This document shows positions 1 to 14,200 of a stretch of 64,000 bases of DNA, piece by piece; within the stretch, counting starts at the first letter, position 1; the number at the start of each line of letters is the position of its first letter. Source of the stretch: Enchytraeus crypticus (Eukaryota > Annelida > Clitellata > Enchytraeida > Enchytraeidae); the NCBI GenBank assembly GCA_905160935.1, contig CAJHZI010000656.1, positions 463,001 through 527,000 on the forward strand. Reading direction: 5' to 3'. Below the pieces are notes generated by a model. The model saw only the letters and a program-made list of their open reading frames with translations. It did not search any database and was not told the DNA's origin. The position numbers and the translations under genes are program-made.

Positions 1-283
1 TCTACTATTCTCTCGTTCAACATCTACAAGCTACGCTGGACGGAGATTCGAGCGGCAGAAAGGAAAGAGAAAGACGGAACAGTGCCAAGAGAGAGAGCAT
101 TTCATAGAGCGGCTCTTTTGGGCGCGGATTATATGGTAGTGCACGGCGGTAATATTCATCAGCACGATGTGGAGGAAAGGTGCTTCGATGAGAGACTGTA
201 CCTCTATCATCTCAAGTGTCATGTCTGGGTAGATGTGAAGGAATTAGAGGTGGCAGAGATGAAATTGCTATCTAGATCTAAGG
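1..283 (+). CDS. MEGF8: MEGF8 exon 1 in window (partial): Kelch repeats
   Basis: Open from base 1 in frame 1. Encodes Kelch-type sequence with a VVHGGN blade motif and an LYLYHL strand. Ends at AAGG|GTAAGT, phase 1. The left boundary is the window edge or just beyond it, so the exon start is not seen. Confidence 0.88.
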
Positions 284-2222
284 GTAAGTTGTTTAAGATG
301 TGTCAGGAGTTTATAAAAGAACTTATGTATCATTTGCAGTGCTTGAGTTCTAAACTCTCTTCTATATGACTGAATTTACAGTAAGCATGGTGGTTGTTAT
401 TGTAAATTGATTTAATAGAATCAAAGACCGAATGCAATCTAATGAAGATTCTAAGAAGTTTCAAGTTTCGTAAGACCACTGAAAACTGCTCATGTTTCTT
501 AAGATCACTGAAAACTGCTCATGTTTCTTAAGACCACTGGAAACTGCTTATTTAATCCAGTCTAATACATGTAGTTTAAAACAAAATTAATTCCGTATAG
601 CTACACACGTCATACGCATGTGCAGTAGAGTTTCCTTTCTTATGGTTGCTGTATTTGTAGTTTTCATTATTTCCTCCTCTTCCCATAATTGGTTATTAGT
701 AATCGTTGCCTTTTGTTGGCGCTTCAATAGCAGCCGGCGCGGATTTAAGAAAAACTACCTATTCGATTCTGATCGCCTAGTTACAATATATTTAGTTCAT
801 TATTCATTGTTAGAATTCCGGAAGGTTCGACTCCCGCTTTCCATTGTGTCTCTTTTTGTGTTCCTTTTCCCCCGTGTTGTTTGAAGAGTAGACTAAGCGG
901 TGACTGCACGTGTCGTAGAGAGCAAATAAAGCACTAGCAAACCAACGTCAGAAAGAACATTCGGTTGATGAGCGCCTAGACTCAAGAAATTACTACAAAA
1001 TTTTCTAAAACGAATTGAAGAGATTATAGGGACTTGACTGATGATATCTAATGGGACAGAGAGGAGTGAACAAGGTCTATTCGTATCGCGACCGTAGTTA
1101 TACTGAGAATAAAGGGAAGCTGATGATGATTATGATGATGACGATGTTAAATCAATTGATTGATAACGGTTTAATCGATGTGCGCGATACAAACGAAGCC
1201 GTCACTCTGTTGATATTGTTGGCTGTAATTTTTCGCTGATTGATTTGATTCAATGTAATTAATGTAATCAATTAATGTAATTAATTAATGTTCAATGCAA
1301 TCAATTTGGTTCGTGCAGGTTTAGGCAGCACGGGAGATACTAAGGGTAGATACGGGCATGTTGTTGTTGTTGGCTTTGGTAACTTGCTGATGATAGCGGG
1401 TGGATATCGCGGATCAACTCTCGGAGATCTTATTGTTTATTCTGCTCCTGAGAGTTTAGCGTTATCACAGGTTAGAACGTTAAATTTGTTTCGTAGATAT
1501 TTAGTAGTTACCCGTGTTATGTCCGGGTAACCGTATTGTGTCCGGGTTGCTGAAGAATAGACCAGCCTTGGCTGCACGTGTCGTAAAAGGAGACAAAGCT
1601 CAAAGATGCAAACTAATGTTAGAAAGGACATTCGGTTGGTGAACGCCTAGTCTCCAGAAATCCAAAAATTGTTACAGAATTTTCTAAAACGAATGAAAAA
1701 GTAAGATCCCAGCCAAAGCTAAACTTGGAATCAAGGGAAGATGATTATTATAAGCTATTTAGTGGTTGGCTTAAAATAGTTTTAGAAATAATCTCTTACT
1801 TTCATTCACGATTTTGGATTTGTGGAATTACTTTGATAAAAATGCCATTGATAATTTCATTTGATTTGATTGGAATTAATTTAATTTATTATTGGTAATG
1901 TATTTAGCAAGGGTAGGAACCGGACGCTAAAGATTCATTGGTTAAGTTAAAGTGAACTAAGCAATAAATTACATTTTGCTCAATTGCTGTGCCCTATTTG
2001 TGATATGATAATATAAAGAGCTACTAGATTTTAAATAATTTTCTGACGTTTCTATATATTTTGTCACATAATCTTTTATTAATCATTTGGTCATATAGAG
2101 AACATACTGGAGAAAAAGTAAACTGCTTGATTGATAGAATGATTGCTTGATTGTTAGAATGATTGATTGATAGAATGATTGCTTGTTTGATTGAATGATT
2201 GCTCTGATGGATCAATTGCCTG

Positions 2223-2259
<37 letters not shown>

Positions 2260-5200
2260 CATGATCATTTGTTTGTAGCTGAATCAAAATATGCTCAAAG
2301 CGCATACAACGAGGCAGAATTATTAATTATTAATTATTCAATTATCAATTATTAATTAATTTAGCATATTAATTGTTTAATTTCTAGGCTAGGATTGTGT
2401 CAGGAGCAGACAGACAGAAATGCAGACAGACAGAGGAAGCAGACTGTCTGCTGGATCCTGAGTGTGTCTGGTGTGTGATGAGGGAATGGACACTGGGCAG
2501 ATCCTGTGTTCCTAGGATTCACATCTCTGTATGCGGCTAACTAGATATTCAATGTTGTCCTTGAGATTCCGCTAACAATTCTCTCAATGTTTATATCTTT
2601 TAAACTAGATATTCAATATTGTCCTTGAGATTCTTCTAACAATTCTCTCGCTGTTTATATTCTTTTACTTTCTATTTCGAAGATTCCTTTAGAAACGTAC
2701 CTATCTCGGTTTAACTGGATAATTAGAACTGGGTAATTGTGTTTCTTTGAAGTTCTGCGAACAATTCTGTTTCCTTTTCCTTACTTCTTGAAAATGATAC
2801 CTATATTTGTAATTACGATTGACTAGGTAGCAGAATAATTTATGTTTCTTTGACATTCTGCGTACGGTCTGGTTTCATTTCTGGTTTTATTTTTCTATTT
2901 GGTTTTATTTTTCTATTTGGTTCTTTCGCGAGTTTGAAATTTTCTGCTTAAATGTAACTTATATAAATGTATATGTTGTTAATTTGTTATTTGAGCCAGA
3001 CAGTGTAAATATTCTCTGAGTACGTCTGCATGTTCATTAGTTTTATTAATTTATTAAATTATTTATTAAGTTTTTTTTATTCTAACGCCAGTGGTTTGTT
3101 AAAAGTCCACATATTGTACGTTTGTTTTGCTGGTTATAATACTGAGTCTGAAACTATCGAGAAAGAGTTATACTATCGTTTTACTCGTAACGCAAGTATA
3201 GAACAATTGTGAACTATAAATCTTCCGAACACAATGTATATTTTGTCTTCTCATATGAATGACATGCCTTTTCATTTCTTAATTTATTTGAAAAATAAGT
3301 ATTTTATTATACTTTATGCTACTTTAATTTCTTATCTATTGGATTAGTATATCATTTAATCTAAGTTAGGCATTTAGAATATTCAATAACCTGAAATGCT
3401 AATGTTTACTAAGCTGCGTTATAAAATGCAGAATGTAAAATCTAAATATTTTTATTTTTCTACTACCAATACATTATATTATATAAAAATTATTTTATTT
3501 TAGACAATATTATAATGTATTATAATTTAAGATGATTTTTGTGCTTTTATAAATGTTGTATAATTATATCATTTATTATTTGTAATATATAATTATTTTT
3601 TTATTACTACATATTACACTGTAATATTTTAGTTATGCAAAGACGAGGGCACATCCAGCTGCCCAGGCGTGTGTGGTTTATTAAGAACCTGTGAGGCTTG
3701 CTCTGGATTCAACGAGGACGAGGCTGATACACGTGAGGCGAGGCCTAGCAATAGCGACAGCCATGTGGTGGGCGGGAGTAATTCACAGGAGGCGGGGCCT
3801 AGCGCTAGTGACAGCTCTGTAGCGAGGAGGAGTGATGGATGGACTAATGTGAATAAATGCATGTGGGGAGTTAAAGATCGCATATGTCACAATCAGCGAG
3901 GCAACGGTAGTTTCATTTCTCTGCTGTTTGAGAGAGAGATTTGTGTTTATTTCAGCATCGACATCAAATCACTGACAAATACAAATAGAAATAAACATTT
4001 AAGAGAAGTAAAATAAACAATTCCCAGAAACACAGGGTATCAAACAGTCTGTAAAAACTAGAACAACGGCCGTCAGGGAAGATGATACACATCTGTGATT
4101 TGGTGTTGATTCTGAAATAAACACATATATCTCTCTCTGTATGTTTACTGATAGCTAGTTTAGTACTACACTGTTCGTGTCAGGTCTCTGAGGTATAAAT
4201 GGAAGATTAGCGTCAAAAATAAATTTTTTCTACGTATTTCTATCATTTGAAATTTGAGTATTGTGAAGTTGTATATTTTACGTGGTAGATTAGGAAAAAT
4301 TACGAGTTGGGCAACCGAAAATTGAACATGATTTGTAATAGTGTACTATATTGTTATCGATATTCATTACGTGATAGAATGCCATCACAGAAATAATATA
4401 TTTATATCTTTTCTATATAACGTATGTTTTATTCTTTTTATCTAGTGTTCTACCAAATTGCTGGTCCAAGATACATATTCATACTTAAAGTCTGCTTTCA
4501 CGCTTCTTAAAGAGCACTCCATAGATCAACAAGTTAATCCCTTTAAAAAAGGCTGTGTCTTATTCATACCTTGTGTAGCATAGCTAGGGAAAATATTGCT
4601 TCTGAGGTGGTTTCTCATTGTCCATAGGGAACCTTAAGGGACATTAATATATGGTATAAATATAGCCACTTTAATGAATATAATCCATTTCTAGATAATG
4701 GAATGCTTTATGGAGAACGTTTTAGCAAAGTTTGAGTATGAATATGTACCTTAGTTGTGCCATTTGACTGAACACTGAAGATAAAAGAGAAAAATTGAGA
4801 GAGAGTGAAAGTAGACTTGAGTTTGCTGCCCTCTTGTATATTCCTTATGCTGGATCAAAGTATGACTGATTTGCCCATACAGCTGCTGTTTTAACGCTTA
4901 GCATTGTCCTATTAGTCTAACTGAATTAGTTATATATTAAATATTATTGTTCGTTACTTAAACTTTTAATTGTCTGATTGATTAATTAATAATTGTTGAC
5001 TGTTTAATCTTTCTAAACTAATATCTTCAGTGAGAATGTGAAACTATTGTCTCAACTTTTATCAAAAGTATTGTTATTTATCATTTTTGTTATTATGGTT
5101 GAAAATCATTTATTTTATTTAAGGCTAAAGTATACATGATGGCGGCAGAATATTTCTATGCCTATATTACTTTTAATTTTTTCTGTGTCAACAGTTACAT

Positions 5201-8200
5201 CCTTATGTTCCTCGACCTCATTCTTATTCATTGGCTGGTACTTGGTTGGTAGCGTGCTTGGCTGATAAATAAGAGTCGCTGATTCGAAGCCCTGTCGTCT
5301 GAGAGTGTGTACAAAAATGGACGTTACAGTTAGCTGTATAGTCACCCTCTATTTACAGTTTATCTTTGAACCGTTTGATTGAAGTTTAACTCATTAGATT
5401 ATATATTCGTTTATTATATGAAATCTGACATACCGCAGAAAACGTACACACACACAAATGGCAATATAGAGAGCAATAAACATAGTATTATGCAGACATT
5501 GTTTCAAAGAAACTTAATAAGAGTCTTTATATAGTATTCTAATTATACTCTATATCGATGATTGATTGATTCGTTAATGGTTACAGCAGCAAGTGGGTCA
5601 AGCAACCGCAGTCGTTTGTCGTCTCTGTGGTCTGATGAATGGTGGAACAGCACCAGTCTATATCTGACTGACGTGAATCAGTGCAGCGTACTGGACAGAC
5701 CTGCTGGTCTTCATAACATCAGATATCGGCATGCCGTTAACTTCTCTATGCCTGACGAGGTGCTTATTGCAATTGCTCAGTTTTTTTATAGTACATTTTC
5801 CGTCGTATAGTTTTTTTTAGTACATAGCATTAATATTTAGTATATAGCAGTGAAGGGGATGATGAATTATGTTACTGTAGTGCTAAATTAGTTTTAATCA
5901 TCATGTTCTTCTTCCCTTGAATCCCAGTTGGATACGACTAGACCTTCTCCATTCCTCTCTGTCCCATACCAACTAGTCAATCCTTTAATTTTCATAACCC
6001 TATTAATCGCCGCATCCCACGTCATTTCTGTTCAACCTTTCTCCAACTTGAGCCTCTACTCATCCCTACAAACTCTCTTGACTACATCCTCCTCTGCTTT
6101 TCTCACTGTAAACTACCTCAATCTAGTCTGAACCAGCCTATCCCTAATCCTTTTAATACTCAAATATTTAGCGCTATATTAGCTGCAATACTTTAATTTT
6201 CAGTTAAATAAGATTTGTGATTAAATCCACCAGATTTTCGTTTAAACTCTGATTGGTAAAGATTCCTAGCATTCACTGATGAAACTATATGTTCGATATC
6301 GCTACTGGAACTATAATAATATAATGACGTCCCTGACGTTGCATTATGGCGAGGAACCGGACGTTAAATTCATATTGATTGATTGATTGATGTAGATGTT
6401 TTACTGAATAATTTGTGTACTAACTAATCGAATTATTAATTTGTAACTTTGATACACGCTTCAGTATAGATTGCATTCATGAAGATATTGAACAGGAACG
6501 CGACATAATGAACGCTGACTATGGAATGGTTCTATTCATTAGTTCTTTAATCTTTTATTATGGACAGGTCTCTCTGGTCATCAACGCTTCAGTATCGTTT
6601 GCGTTCATACCGGTGTTTGACCGGGAGCGTGAGATGATGGGCGCTGACTACATCAGTGTTCTGAGGGGCTTCATCCACCCACCCACCTCTCTGAGGGCTC
6701 AGCTCTTCTCCGAGGAGCAGAGACCTGACGTGCTAGTCCACATTGTCGGAACGTTCTCGAATGCTTCCCTATACATTAGCACTGACGACAAACCCATCAA
6801 CAAGGTTTTCCTGTTTCTTCTTGTTTCCTTCTGCAGTTGATTCGTCTTTCTTGAATATTTTCTGTGATAAGATTTGAATTTTTGTTCCTTTAAGTTCTTT
6901 TTGTTCGTTTAATAATTCCATACTAACGGTATTTGCTGAAGTAGTTTGGCCCACGTTTGTTTGTGTCCAGGATGGGTGAAGAATGGGCCAAACGGTGAGT
7001 GCACGTGTCTAAGAAGGCGACTAAAGCACTAAGATTAAAACCAATATCAGAAAGGGCATTCGGTTGTTGAGCGCCGAGATTCCAGAAATTGCTAAAAAAA
7101 GTATATAAAAGGAACAGAAGAGATTATAGGGTATTGACTGATTATATGGTATGCGGCAGAGAGGAGTAGAGAAGGTCTATTTCGTATCCCTAGTTAGACT
7201 GGGATTAAAGGGAAAATGATGACGATGACTAATAGTTGTATGTCTGCGCACTCGTACTCTTCACTTCAGTTTTATGATATTCAGTTTCTACTAAAACAGT
7301 AACCTATCTTGATGGCTAGTTATGCTAATAATTAACTGTTTAATGACGTTAGATTTTTACCCGAATCTGTTAAATCAAGCTAATACTTTACTTAACAAAA
7401 TTTACTTACGATATATCCACTACAAAGTACCATTAACTTATAAAATAAAAAGGGGAAGGCATGCTGAGCTGTGATGTTAAATCATATGGTAATTGTCAAC
7501 ATTCCATTGAAAAGAAACTGATTTTAAACTCATGAACTAGGTAAACGTTTTATTATTTAGTTGAAAGTAACTAATGAAGACTTACTGACATCAACCCTGT
7601 ATCAACCTTTCAACTGTACACTGAATTTGTCGCAAGCATTAGCTACTGTTGTTGTTTATCTAATTTAGACTTGTATATGACCTGAGTAATTAGAAATTGA
7701 CTAAACAAACTACACTGACGTTAGTTAATCTTGTGTATTTCTCCATATTCAGGAGAAAGTAGCTGAGCTTGACGCTAAGATGTACGCGATCAGCAGGGCC
7801 CGCAGACCGAATGGCTCACCAATCTTCCAGAGATCAGCCTCTCCAGGGAGATACTACCTGGAGCACATAGCTCGCCAGGCTGTTTCCTCGTCCGCCAATC
7901 CACAGGTCTCTGCCAGCATGGGTCTAGACTGGTCGGGTGCCGTCAACAATCATCCTAGTCAACAAGTGGTCAGTGAATTAACAGTAAATATTGATTACAG
8001 CGTTAGCTTAACCGTGTTGTGTCCGGGACACGGAAGAGTAGACCAGTCGTAAACTGCACGTTTCGTAAGAGGCGGCTGTTCAAGAACTGAGGAAGGCAAC
8101 GGAAAACCAATTATGAAGCCGTATTATTAACAGAGGGCATAGTCTTTTGTGAAGGGATTATCTCATTGATCGATGAAAAGTCCTTTTTAAAGTGCTGATG

Positions 8201-11200
8201 TATGAATTGCTCATCCTAATCAACAAGCAGTCAGTATAAACAATAAATATTGTTTACAGTGGAATATTCTATATAAGGAATCTTATTCATTGGCTGATAT
8301 CTGATTTGTGCTTACCAGAATTTCGAAATGTTCCATGACAAAATGTTCCTTTTTACATAGAAAACGATACTTTTATACGGAGACAGGTTATGATTTCTGA
8401 CTTTATGATTAGGCCTTTAGTGTCGACCACGGAACTGTATGTTTGTGAAACATGGATGTGAAGTATTGCCTTATAGCGAGGAACCGGACGTTAAATTCTT
8501 ATTGATTATTGATTGATTGAAGGAGAATATTAGAAAACTGGAAGCATTCGAGATGTGGCTGTGGAAAAATGGAGAGCAAATTTACTGACAAAACTGCGTA
8601 GGAAGAAGTGCCAAGTAGGGTTAACATAAATAGGCAATTGATATATATCATAAGAAATAGAAATAAGAACTGGATGGTCATATATTGAGAGGGAATGGTT
8701 TGCTGAAAGAGGAAATTGAGGTAGGAATGGAAGGAAGAAAGGTTAGAGGATCTGGACTTGGGATGTTGGATGATATGATAACTTATTCATATGTTGATAT
8801 GAAGAGAAAGGCTGTGGATAGAAATACTTCGAGGAGTTATAAGCCATGGACCTCCCAACAGGCAGTGCACTAAGAGAGAGAGAGGGTATCCCTTATGCAT
8901 GGCGGACGAGCCAACTGTAAAGTCGCCATGATCGTCTTTGCTGAAATATCTTTCAGAAGATTCTGGGAACTGATTAATTCCTTAACTGAGGCCTCGTATC
9001 AGCTTACTTGTTGCTATCGGTCTTGTGTGCTCTGCTTAGCTTCCTATTGTAGTTTTTGTTGGATCTACTTTTTGTGTTTTATTTATAGTCATTCGTTGCA
9101 TTTCTGCTAGAAAGAATGGCATAAATTAATTACAACAAATTTCCACTTATAAAAAGCTAAAGCTAAGTTTAACGTCAGTTTTCTCAGTCCAAAGCGATGT
9201 CAGTGATGGACGAGCTCATGATTTGAACCCTAAATATACTGATCCGCGGTCGAGTATCTTACCGACATCGCCACTGGCTCCAGCCAGTAATGGCTATCTT
9301 TAAAATATTGAGCAATTATCATACAAATCAGTTCACTATCTTTAGCTTCGTATGTATCCTGCATCAGCGTAGTATGGAAATCATCATATTAGCATCGATA
9401 GTGTTTGTCTCTTGTAAAACGTTCTGTACTTGTTTTCATAATTTTTAAACAGTACTTTAGTAGCTATACCAGAGAAATCATTTGTACTGTAATATATGAT
9501 GCATTTTGTGTGCGCCTGATAAGAATTAAAATTATATAAATAATTATGTGTTATTAATGTTGAGGATGGGATATGGCGTAACTGTTAGAATGTTCGCCTC
9601 GAATGCAAGTTGCCTGGGTTCGAAGCTCAGATAAGACAAGTGCAGCTCACTCCACGTGAGCTGTGGTTCAACGTACATAACTCAGGACGTGCTCAGACGA
9701 ATTATTTCTCTTAACAAACATGAATATTGTCGCCAGAATACAACGTAACAGTCAGGCTAATTTCATAACTTGAACGAGTGCGATGTAGGCTACGAAGAAG
9801 AAGATAAATGTTATGAACCTCACTTAACTATGCCAATGTTAATGTTTATATATCTACTGTTATATTGCTTGTTTATATAATAACATTTAACATTTTTCGG
9901 AAATCGACAGGCATTCTTTTGCGAAAAAATAATTTCTTTTAATTTCTAACGTACAGCATTGAAGGCATTCTTCTTGTAAATGTTTAGACTTTTACATCGA
10001 AATACCTGGAACCATACAGTGGTGGTAACTGCACGTCGTACCTGACCTGCCTAGCGTGCATGACTGACATCTCGTGTGGCTGGTGCAGCGATGTGTGCAT
10101 AGCTAGGTCAGATGTGCATGCTCGCGAAGTGCACCGGTGTAACTCAGAGTCTGGTGCTACGAGTCTGATTACTGACGTAGAGTATTGTCCAGTGTGCGGA
10201 GACCAAGTAGACTGCTTCACTTGCCTCGAGGTCTGAGTCGAGATAATTAACGTTGAATGGAATAATTTTTGAATCGTTGAATGATAAATCTCAATTAGTT
10301 ATAGGCTATATTTTTTATACATAAAAATACATGTATATATACACTTGCATAAAAATCATATATATATATATATATATATACGAATGGATATATATATATA
10401 TATATGTATATGTATTATTTGTATAATTAATTTTATGTATAATTTTATGTATAATGTCTATAATTTGCTTAATTAATTTTATTCAGTGCAGTACTGTAGA
10501 AGTTGTAATGGGTGCACATTGGCACAGTGCACGCTGGGTAACTAATAGCGCAGTGAAGTTTTAGGGGCTAATTCCCTATCCGAATGCTGTGTCAGAGACT
10601 TCTTACAGTTCTACAGTGCAGTGCGCTCATGTAAATGCATTGACCAAATAGAGAGCGAGATCCTAAGCTGTCTGTTAGCTAGCGCAAACATTTGTACATA
10701 GAGATCAATGTGCGAGTTCAAATAGGTAAGTTGTGTATGAGTGGTATGCGTTTCTCTGTATTAAAATTTATATTCAGAATTGATTTTCTTCAAGTATTAA
10801 ATTTCAGTTTTTGTATAATTGTAATTATTTTATAAGCAGTCTATTTGGGTTGACATTGTCATATATTCGTATAACTTGTCATTGACGACGGTAGCAATAT
10901 GATTGTTACAGAATGAGCTGTGTGAGTGGCTGATAGTTGATGCTCGCTGCACGCGTAAGGGAAGATTTGAGGAATCTGTATCCGCTGATCCAAGTAAACC
11001 TTCGTCTCAGCGTCTAGACGTCTGTCCAATCAGCTGCCTCGAGTTAGTCTTGTCGTCTCTGTAGCTTTGACTTTGTTTGATTTATATTACATCTACATTT
11101 GACTTTTTGTTTTATTTACTTACGCCTACATTTGACTTTTTGTTTGATTTACATAAATCTATATTTGATTTTTTGTTTGATTTACTTGCATCTATATTTG

Positions 11201-14200
11201 ATTTTTTGTTTGATTTACTTACGTCTACATTTAATTTTTTGTTTGATTTACATTACATCTACATTTGATTTTTTGTTTGATTAACATTATGTCTACATTT
11301 GATTTTTTGTTTGATTTACATTACTTCTACATTTGATTTTTTGTTTGATTTACATTACGTCTACATTTGATTTGTTGTTTGATTTACATTACTTCTACAT
11401 TTGATTTTTTGTTTGATTTACATTACTTCTACATTTGATTTTTTGTTTGATTTACATTACTTCTACATTTGATTTTTTGTTTGATTTACATTACGTCTAC
11501 ATTTGATTTGTTGTTTGATTTACATTACATCTACATTGGATTTTTTATTTTGATTTACATTACATCTACATTGGATTTTTTGATTGATTTACATTACTGT
11601 TACATTTGATTTTTTGTTTGATTTACATTACTTTTACATTTGATTTTTTGTTTGATTTACATTACATCTACATTGAATTTTTTATTTTGACTTACATTAC
11701 ATCTACATTTGATTTTTTATTTTGACTTACATTACATCTACATTTTATTTTTGATTTTGATTTTCATTACTTCTACATTTGATTTTTTGTTTCATTTACA
11801 ATGTTTAATTATGTTCATTTGGTCAGTGTGATAACTTATTATGGCTGAGTCAGTGGCATGCTGGTGTGTTGTTCGAATGTGGATTAGCAGATGCAGGGTT
11901 CTTATTCAATGCTCTACCCGTAACTGACGTGCTATCGAGCAGGAAACTGATGTTAACATTTGGCTTTGCTTTAGCTTTTAATCATTTTACTAATAGGTGT
12001 AAAGTTTATTATATTTCGAAACATTTTGGATAGCTTAGTAATATTAAAATATTTCTTAGCAATACTCGTATTTAATATCCTAGTATTTGTGATTGCTTAG
12101 TAATGTTTTTCTCAGATAAATTTATGATATTCTTAACGTTAACTGCGGTAGCATGTTTTGTTAAACGTGTTATTTTATCATAACAAATTTACGTAAGCAC
12201 TTTTGTGGTTTACATTGACTTCGTCATATTAGTAGCTTTATTTCATCCGAAAGGGACAGCTTTATATCATCCGTAAGGGACTGATAGCTTTTAATTCTTT
12301 TGTTCATACACAACTCAACTGTATATAAACTCAACTATATATAACCGATATATAAAAAATCAAATTGTAATCATTTGTATTGTTTGAATAAAGATTAATT
12401 GTTAAAGACTATTGTTTGTTTAAAGATTTGCTATAATATATTTTGAAATTGCTATTCAAGGGGATCTGATGATGATGCTGCTGCTGATGATCATCATCAT
12501 GATGATGATCATGATGATCATCATCATGATGATGATCATGATAATGATAATGATCATCATCATCATGATGATGATCATGATCATCATCATCATGATGATG
12601 ATCATGATAATGATAATGATCATCATCATCATGATAATGATAATGATCATCATCATCATGATGATGATCATGATAATGATAATGATCATCATCATCATGA
12701 TAATGATAATGATCATCATCATCATGATAATGATAATGATCATCATCATCATGATGATGATCATGATAATGATAATGATCATCATCATCATGATAATGAT
12801 AATGATCATCATCATCATGATAATGATAATGATCATCATCATCATGATGATGATCATGATAATGATAATGATCATCATCATCATGATAATGATAATGATC
12901 ATCATCATCATGATAATGATAATGATCATCATCATCATGATGATGATCATGATAATGATAATGATCATCATCATCATGATGATGATGATCATTATCATTA
13001 TCATTATCATGATCATCATCATGATCATCATCATCAGATGATCATTATCATGATGATGATGATGATGATCATGATGAGAGAGAGAGAGAGAAAGAGAGTT
13101 TAAGTTTATTTCAGAATCACACGCCACTACAATATTACATACAAGTTATAAAAAGTCCAAAATAATATACAACTTGAATTTATATCAGAATAAATATTTC
13201 AGTCAAAAACATAACTAGCACATAATTAATAATTTGTCTATTCTATCAGTAGTAGTAGTAGTAGTATCATGATGATCACTATCATCATGATCATGATGAT
13301 AGTGATCATCATGATGATCATCAAATGATCATCATCATCATAATGATCATCAGATGATCATTATGATGATCATCATCATGATCATGACAGTGACGATGAT
13401 GACGATGATGATGGTGATGATGATTTCTTAAAATGTCGTTTCTCTTTGCTGCAGACGTAGAAACTCGAGCTCTTGCCTGGAGGACAAGAACGAGTGTGCG
13501 TGGTGCATCGAGTCGTCTCGCTGCTTTGCTTTCATCGAGTACATCACGAGGTTTGAGTACGGTGCGTGCAGCGACTGGATAGACAGCGTGACGGTGCAGC
13601 AGGCGCCGGACTGTGAGACGAGGAACAGCTGCAGGAGCTGTCTGGACGACTACATGTGCGGCTGGTGCGCTAATGTCGTCAATCCTACCTACGGCGTGTG
13701 CCATCGCGGCGATTTCACTGGTAAGTGTATAGAAGAATATTACGTATATGGTATATATACATCCCTTATGCTGTCAGCGCCAGCTCTCAATGCAGAGATT
13801 CAGAGATGCATCGCCACTGGCTCCAGTGGCGATGTCGGTAAGCTTTTCGACCGCGGATTCGTATCTGCGGGGTTAAAATCCTGGACTCGTCTGTCATTGA
13901 CATCGCTTTCGAGTGAGGAAACTGACGTTAACATTAACTTTACTAGCTTTTTTAACTAGTCAAAACAGATCCCCATATTGTGTTCGAGGCCCTGATCACC
14001 AAGGAATAGTCCAACCGTAAACTGCACGGGTGGCAATAGGCGACTAAGAAGGAGTCAAAGAAGCAATAGGAAAGTACATCAAAATTCCATAATTTTTTCC
14101 TAAATGAGGACTACGTCTAGGTTTGGAAAAGGCCTTTATAATGGAATTAATTTATAAGTCAATAGTGTTCGGACTGAAGTTGAAGCAGATTTTGAACAGT

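Noticed and set aside
5928-6131. 67-codon forward frame
   Set aside because: Lies over repeats found elsewhere in the window in other contexts.
9984-10220. 78-codon reverse frame
   Set aside because: Shadow of exon 8.
12456-13127. 223-codon reverse frame and 190-codon forward frame of Met, Ile and Asp/His
   Set aside because: They are the GAT/ATC satellite read as protein; no start context or splicing support.
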